Assembly (NCBI GenBank): GCA_020284085.1
Contig: JACEVL010000416.1
Location: 475,314 to 539,313 of the forward strand
Source: Aporrectodea caliginosa
Taxonomy: Eukaryota > Annelida > Clitellata > Crassiclitellata > Lumbricidae
Length of the DNA stretch: 64,000 bases
Direction of reading: 5' to 3'
Below the pieces are notes generated by a model. The model had not been told where the DNA came from, made no database searches, and saw only the letters and a list, made by a program, of their open reading frames with translations. Positions within the stretch are counted from its first letter, which is position 1; each line of letters opens with the position of its first letter. The translations under genes and the position numbers were made by a program. This document shows positions 49,249-64,000 of the stretch, one piece after another.

Positions 49249-50520
49249 CAGTGCGGAACTGGCGCAGTTGATAGAAGCAGTCGCGACTGAGGCGATGGAG
49301 ATGTGGTGCAAGAGTTAGTTCCTGATCCAATAGGATACCATGGTCTCGGACCGAGGTGGAGACAGTATAGCTAGGAAATTCAGTAGAGAGGTCAATCAGG
49401 TTAAGCTTAGCCAGCTGCTGCCGGAAGCCCAGCCACATGAATTTGGTCTTTGAAGGGTTTAGGCAGAGACGGTTTGATGCCATCCATGCCTCTAGCGCAG
49501 TCAGTGTCTGACCCATAACCATGACAGTAGAGGCAGCGTTAGATGACAGGCAGTGCATGTACACCTGTGTGCCATCTGCATAAAGTTGGCCCAAGGCGCC
49601 ATGTCTCGCAAGGAGCAGGGCAAGACCGGAGGTAAAAATAATTTCTAAAGCGGTTCTCTATAGCCAAGCGCAGGGCAACGGCTTATTCACGAACGCTGCG
49701 TCACATCAGAGGAGTTGTCCAGAAATCGATGTCCAGTGGAGGTCCAAGTGAAGTTGTCAGAGAGATCGGAGAGAGGAGGCAGAGCTGCTGCTAAGGCGGG
49801 TTTCGCTGAGGACGAGAAAGCTTCAAAGGCGGAGGATAGAAAACAGCATTTACAAAGGTATGTTACATACCGCTCGGAAAGAAAAAACTTCGGCTGAAAC
49901 ATTTGCAACTAAACTTAGGAGGCAACTTTTAGAACAGTTCAATAGCTGTTTACAAAGCAATTTTAAAAGAAATTGCATCTGCCGCGGCCTTGTAGTACCG
50001 GTAACTGGTTTTGCATAGTGCCGACCCCTTCAATGGTTCGCGATTTTTCATAGATGTCGCTTAGAATGCGCTCATTAACTGCTAACCACCTGCTGTGTAG
50101 AGACTCTGAGCGAGTCCTTCACAGACAGTTGTTGCTCAGTAGTCATCGATTGATGCTCTGTCCATTAAACGACGATGATTAATGAATAATAAAATAATAA
50201 TCTGCAACATAATATTCCGTAATTTGACTATTGCAGTGAACGACACTGGTGGCTGCTTTTATCCGAAGTTTCAACAAAAGATCGCCTGGCTTGGCTGCGA
50301 GAGAAGAAACACTACCAGCTGCAATTCGACATTCGTGTGGCGACCGAAGCCTGGCATCGAAATACCGTTTACCTACAGCAACTGGGCTGTCAATAAACCC
50401 GATTGTTATAAGAGCAATGAACATTGTGCACACTTTTTGCCAAGCAATTCTTACCGATGGGATGACGTGCCGTGCAGTACACTAATATGTCCCCTGTGCG
50501 AATACGACCCTTACTTGTAG
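43046..50520 (+). CDS. Copy E: intact, divergent PAN - Ig - C-type lectin protein
   Basis: Exons: 43046-43369 (signal peptide MYLHIYQCLLILLVMEIYA plus PAN, 324 nt), 43751-43781 (31-nt micro-exon, TRNLNSYKTP), 45890-46207 (Ig, 318 nt), 47840-48025 (lectin half 1, 186 nt), 50237-50520 (lectin half 2 to TAG, 284 nt). The sum is 1,143 nt (380 aa), with every junction GT/AG and no stop. It is the only copy on plus. It has diverged at informative sites: the micro-exon has lost the CC pair, the EPN position is KPD (NKPDC), and WND is WDD (RWDDVPC). Ca2+-dependent mannose-type binding is therefore doubtful, while structural Cys (CPLCEYD) and NxS/T sites remain. Intron 2 hosts a palindromic MITE and intron 4 a LINE relic. 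The product is probably secreted. Confidence 0.87.
44160..45219. mobile_element. Palindromic MITE (about 1.06 kb), family P
   Basis: It starts GGGGTGTCCAGAAAAATGA and ends TCATTTTCTGGACAC, with TA on both sides (44158-44159 and 45220-45221). The two halves are inverted copies over most of their length, for example 'atgttatcctgaggtcgctc' at about 44266 and its complement at about 45105. There is no transposase. TA sites and GTGTCC ends suggest mobilisation by a Tc1/mariner transposase. Confidence 0.8.
46510..46775 (+). pseudogene. LINE 3' end with (TTAC)n tail
   Basis: The frame LYRMADGNLFTAALADPGHV, LPYSLRPKPHDRIAPQ, KTFLTRMLYDVEF ends in TAA at 46743, followed by AATAAAG and (ttac)n. It resembles the LINE end in 518-979 (LRPRVHNRTLPPKDN). 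It is a 5'-truncated copy in intron 3 of gene E. Confidence 0.65.
46880..47352. repeat. TATG/TGTA-rich simple sequence
   Basis: Scattered (tatg)n and (tgta)n runs, densest at 47266-47352, in intron 3 of gene E. Confidence 0.75.
48125..48460 (-). mobile_element. LINE 3' end, minus orientation
   Basis: The tail side (cattccttcattcgttcaag) with 'gggagcacctctgagtag' on minus is followed by a decayed RT C-terminus. A related tail (ggcgctttagaagtttgg) closes it at about 48420. It lies in intron 4 of gene E. Confidence 0.5.
48960..49620 (-). pseudogene. LINE reverse transcriptase fragment with (AG)n insertion
   Basis: The minus frame 49594-48983 starts at the RT catalytic core, YADGTQVY (the second catalytic Asp of YADD is Gly). 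It continues with SNRLCLNPSKTKFMWLG, the palm-thumb block, then a Leu-Ser run caused by an (AG)n microsatellite (49169-49245), and resumes with LVHAFVSARLDYCLFLYSG. This is CR1/Jockey-type order. It is dead because of the core change and truncation. Confidence 0.75.
50105..50170 (+). mobile_element. SINE family 4 body relic
   Basis: 'gcgagtccttcacagacag', 'tgctcagtagtcatcgattg' matches the distal part of the SINE at 25362. It lies just before lectin exon 5 of gene E. Confidence 0.45.
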
Positions 50521-52350
50521 AGTAAAGGATGGACTTACCTCTAGAGGTAAAGTCATATCATGCTTCTATCTTAAACTCATGCTTCTGTCTTAAACTGCGA
50601 AATGCGAAATGTGAATATACCTTCGCAATTTCTTTGCAGCATGGAACACCAATGTCCATTTTGGGTTCACTCACTGGAACTCATGTAGTTCTACATGATT
50701 GTAAAAAGCATTCTAACGAAACTGAAACTGACAAACATTTGAGAAATCTCCTTTTACATTTTACATTGCAGGTCATAACCCTGTTAAAGCAAGGCATACA
50801 ATTCACAACATGTAGTAAAGCATGTTAGTTTCTCCCTCTCTTCCAGCAAAAGTTCACTCTACAAAGACTATGTTACTCTCGGCTCAAATCTTGTCTGTTC
50901 CATGACTAACTGTCCACCATAGACTGTTTCCGTGTCTTCTCGGATTTCCCGTCTTACTTCGACACTGTACATTTTTCTCCTACGCCGATTTGTTGCATCG
51001 ACTGTTGCCGCATTAAATATGCTGCAGCTAAGTAAGCGCTCAGTACTCAGGGTCATGTCCTGTGCTAGTGGGCAATTGCTAGTCTCGTGTTGAATGTCGA
51101 GGCGATCAGTATCCTACGCAAACTCAGTTTCACTCAATTTCCTCGCCACAATGATGTCACGTTTTTGAAGCAGAAATAGAACATAGCGGTTTACATTATT
51201 TTTGTCTGCAGGTTTTGAATATGTGTCGTTTTTCATGTCCAAATTCCATTCCTTGGGTGCATTGAATGATTGCACCCGAAGCAAGTCAACTAGGACAGGA
51301 ACCAATTTGTATAAATATAGAGAGGTTGTATTTTTCATGTGAAAGCATGCTTAGGCTATACTACCTGCTTATTCTAAAACTTTTTGCATTTTAGTTTAGC
51401 AATTGAGGACATTGACTCTAACCGATATATAATTAATCAATGTTTATATATTTGTAGGATTAGTTTGAGCACAACTGTACAGTGTATATACAATTCCATC
51501 GCTTTTGTAAATAAATTTATAATTTTAATGTCTATCCTCTTGCTTTAGAAAAATATGCATTTTGTGGTTCGTAGAGTGTTTGGTTTACACATTTTGGAAT
51601 CACTAAGAGAATTTATTGCAGGAAAAGAACTTCCTTCTAATGGGAAAGTCATCATAATTTTCTGTCTTAAATTAAAGGCGGAAAGTCGATATAATACCTT
51701 CTCACCAAAAACTTGTTTGGTTGGAATTACGATACGCTACTGTTCATTTTGGGTTAAACCATTTTAACTCATGTCTGCTTCTCAGTGTGCTCGATTGTAA
51801 CTTTTATTTTGCACATTTGGTAATAAAATAGTCACCGATGTTTAGAAGAAATTGATAAATCTATTTTTGCAGTTTACACTGTAGTTCATGTCGTTGTGGA
51901 AAGAAAATCTAAAACGCGCAATATTTCATTTAGTATTTTAGCTTCTTTCATTTGACTTCGTTTAGGTCAATGGGAGATATTTCTTTAGCGTTGCTTCATA
52001 TAATTTAATGAGACGACTGATTTTCAAACCCCATCTTTGAAACTTAATTATATATAGCGTTTCCGAATGTATGCATGTGTTTTGTTACATAATCACACAT
52101 GCTTGGGTGCCGATTTTTATTGGCCAGCTCAAACCAACCATCCATCCATTCACCTTTCCATCTATCCATCCATTCATTTTCATACGTCAACCCATTGATT
52201 CAATTCTCTTCTCTTTTTTCCTTTTTCCATTCTTCCTTCACTCCTTCCTTCTCTCCTTTGTTCTTATGTAGCCTATGTATGCAAGTATGTATGTATGTAT
52301 GCATGGCATTGTATTAATGTATGTATGTATGTGTGTATGTATATATATGT
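50521..52350. other. 3' flank of gene E
   Basis: The AT-rich sequence contains no recognised gene, only short unsupported frames. It probably includes the 3' UTR of gene E. CATCCATT and TATG simple tracts appear at 52130-52190 and 52266-52356. Confidence 0.5.
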
Positions 52351-52357
52351 ATGTGTT

Positions 52358-53347
52358 GGGGTGTCCAGAAAATGATACATTGCAGAAACCAACCATTCCC
52401 TATTTTCCCCATTATCCTATTCAGGTATTGTCTGGAAATATTTTTTACAGAATTTTAAAATGTTATCCTGAGGTCTCTCAAAGCCCCCGAACATATCCTA
52501 CTTAACCTCCCAGGACTGAAGGCGCACATGCTTGGGTCTTGGAACTTGGGTCCATTGTCGATTTATTCTTTTTATCACAAAAACTTAACGAAAAGTCCAA
52601 TTTGGATGAACTTTTCAATGTATGTTTGTCCCAATGAGAGCTAAATCCAGATGAAATATATATACTAAATTCAGGGTCATTCAAGGTCATTTTAAGGTCA
52701 TAAGAAACAAAATCTAAAAAAATCGAAGAAAAATGACCAGAACTCAACAAATAATTGTTGAAATTGGCTAATTCTTTCTTGAATTTCTCGACTTAATAAG
52801 GGCTATCTGTGATAAGAAACAAAGATACCAAATGTAAAACGATCAAAAGTTATTTAAGGACAAAAAGGACAACTTATAGAAAAATCATGGTCTGAAATTG
52901 ACCTTTTTGTTCTTAGAATAACTTTTGATCGTCTTACTTTTGGTATCCTTATTTCTTTTCACAGGTAGCTCTTTTCAAGACGAGATAGAAAAGAAAGAAT
53001 TAACCAATTTCAACAATTAGTGGCTGAGATCCGATCATTTTTCTTCGATTAATGCTAGATTTTGTTTCTTATGACCTTGAAATGACCTTGAATGACCCTG
53101 AATTTAGTATCTATATTTTATCAGAACATAGTTCTCATCAAGACAAACAAACATTGAAAAGATCATACAAATTAGACTCCTCGTTAGATTTTTGTGATAA
53201 AAGAGTAATTCGACAATGGACCCAAGTTCCAAGACAAAAGCATGAGCGCCTTCAGTCCTGGGAGTTTAAGTAAGGTATGTTCGGGGGCTTTGAGGGACCT
53301 CAGGATAATGGTTGGTTTTTGCAATGTATCATTTTTCTGGACACCCC
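52358..53347. mobile_element. Palindromic MITE, family P, second copy
   Basis: It begins GGGGTGTCCAGAAAATGA and ends TTTTTCTGGACACCCC, followed by TA (53348-53349); the left TA is mutated. The inner arms match those of 44160-45219 ('cttggaacttgggtccattg' and its complement). It lies between the convergent genes E and D. Confidence 0.8.
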
Positions 53348-53349
53348 TA

Positions 53350-54288
53350 ATGTATGTGTGTGACACTGTATGCGTGTATGTGTGTATTATTCGTTTATTT
53401 CTATAAAACAACGGCAATACGCCGTTGGTGAACAGGACAATAGTCGGAGTGGCTGCCTATGGTTGAGTATGTTAGTATTTCGTTATATAGTTATTATGTC
53501 ATTATATAATATCAAGTTATAATATTAATGACGTTGTATAGGCTGCTGTCATATCCTACATAATATTATGTACTATACTGCAGTTATAAATGAGTAGACA
53601 CTTGTTCATTCGACTGAGAAAAAAATAAGACTCGGAATTCACTTTATCATAATCTATTACGTACGCCTACAATACAGTATTTACATTGAGGTTCCTAAAA
53701 AATTCTAAGCTACCAATATTCTCTTCATTTGGATCGCCAGGCTCTGCATGACTGACTCGAAATATGATGACGATGATGACGATGATAGCTAGTAAGCAAA
53801 GTCGTTTCGCATGATTATAAAATTTCAGGGTAGGTGCGATCAAAAGCCGAGAGGAAAATCTGAGAAAACACATTAACAGCCACCTTAGAACATTGCAAAA
53901 GCAGTTTTCTAGGAAACATTCAGTAAATAAATGTCCCCACCCTCGCTCTTCCTCACTCTCTCTCTCGACCAGAAATTGTATCTTCCCTTTCACTGTTACT
54001 ATTTCCTTTAAAACCCATTCACTCTCTCAGCCGCGCTTGCTACAGCGTAAGTATTCACCAGGTTCATAAACTAATTTTTTTCTCTATGCTCATCTCTTTT
54101 TCGTCCTATGTTTGACTGGCTCCTTGGATTAGCAACGACAGTCTGGAAAGATTTTTCCATACCTACGAATAATATAGTTTGTCCATACAATTTAACAGTA
54201 GGCTAATGCTGATACAACACTAATGATGACAACAAAGTGACGTCATCATCGGCTTGCACGTTTTGTCCACAGATTCCTTGTAATTAAT
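53350..54288. other. 3' flank of copy D
   Basis: No gene supported. The last 350 bp resemble the flank of relic F (39930-40375). A minus frame at 53993-53667 has a hydrophobic stretch but no homology that I recognise. Confidence 0.45.

Positions 54289-64000
<9,712 letters not shown>

Noticed and set aside
53667..53993. 108-codon minus ORF with a hydrophobic stretch
   Set aside because: Includes low-complexity acidic/Arg sequence, and no family recognised; probably 3' flank of copy D.

Overview
This is animal nuclear DNA: split genes with GT-AG introns, extracellular domain families (PAN/apple, Ig, C-type lectin, LDLR class A), SINEs, non-LTR retrotransposons, Tc1/mariner, piggyBac and hAT elements, and long microsatellites. 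The mix, together with the frequent TAGGCCTA motif, suggests a marine invertebrate. I cannot name the species or phylum from the sequence.

The backbone of the window is a tandem, partly inverted array of one gene family, which I reconstructed exon by exon. The full gene has five coding exons: signal peptide plus PAN/apple domain; a 31-nt micro-exon; an Ig-like domain (318-321 nt); and a C-type lectin domain split over two exons (183-186 nt and 284-299 nt). All introns after the micro-exon are phase 1. Copies: A (-) 2691-6163, whose Ig exon has decayed but whose frame survives skipping it; B (-) 8789-14752, a pseudogene; C (-) 17730-22944, intact (387 aa); a relic F (-) near 40376-40450; E (+) 43046-50520, intact (380 aa) but divergent; D (-) 54289 to beyond the right edge, with its 5' exon outside the window. 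The products look like secreted, N-glycosylated, lectin-like recognition proteins.

Between C and F lies the most unusual structure, a 9,066-bp inverted repeat (28366-37431). Its arms of about 4.1-4.2 kb flank a spacer of about 0.8 kb, and the whole is bounded by a 6-bp direct repeat (CGCTAC) like a target-site duplication. Each arm carries an inward-facing promoter-like module (CCAAT, CACGTG, TGACGTCA, TATA), about four tandem 150-165-bp repeats, kilobases of a degenerate GAAACTT-type repeat, and a two-exon gene for an LDLa - transmembrane - double PPxY protein. The right-arm gene is open; the left-arm gene has a 1-nt deletion in its transmembrane exon.

The rest is mostly mobile elements: a DD37D mariner-like element with TA duplication and one frameshift (59015-60393); a piggyBac-like element with TTAA duplication and three copies of a 20-bp palindrome (60584-63225); a family of about 1-kb palindromic MITEs; an 801-bp MITE in copy A whose empty site is preserved in copy B; a solo LTR; a hAT relic with a LINE nested in it; LINE 3' ends; and several tRNA-derived SINE families that share LINE-like tails. 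Regions 6.2-8.7, 14.8-17.7 and 23-25 kb are the duplicated 5' flanks of copies A, B and C.
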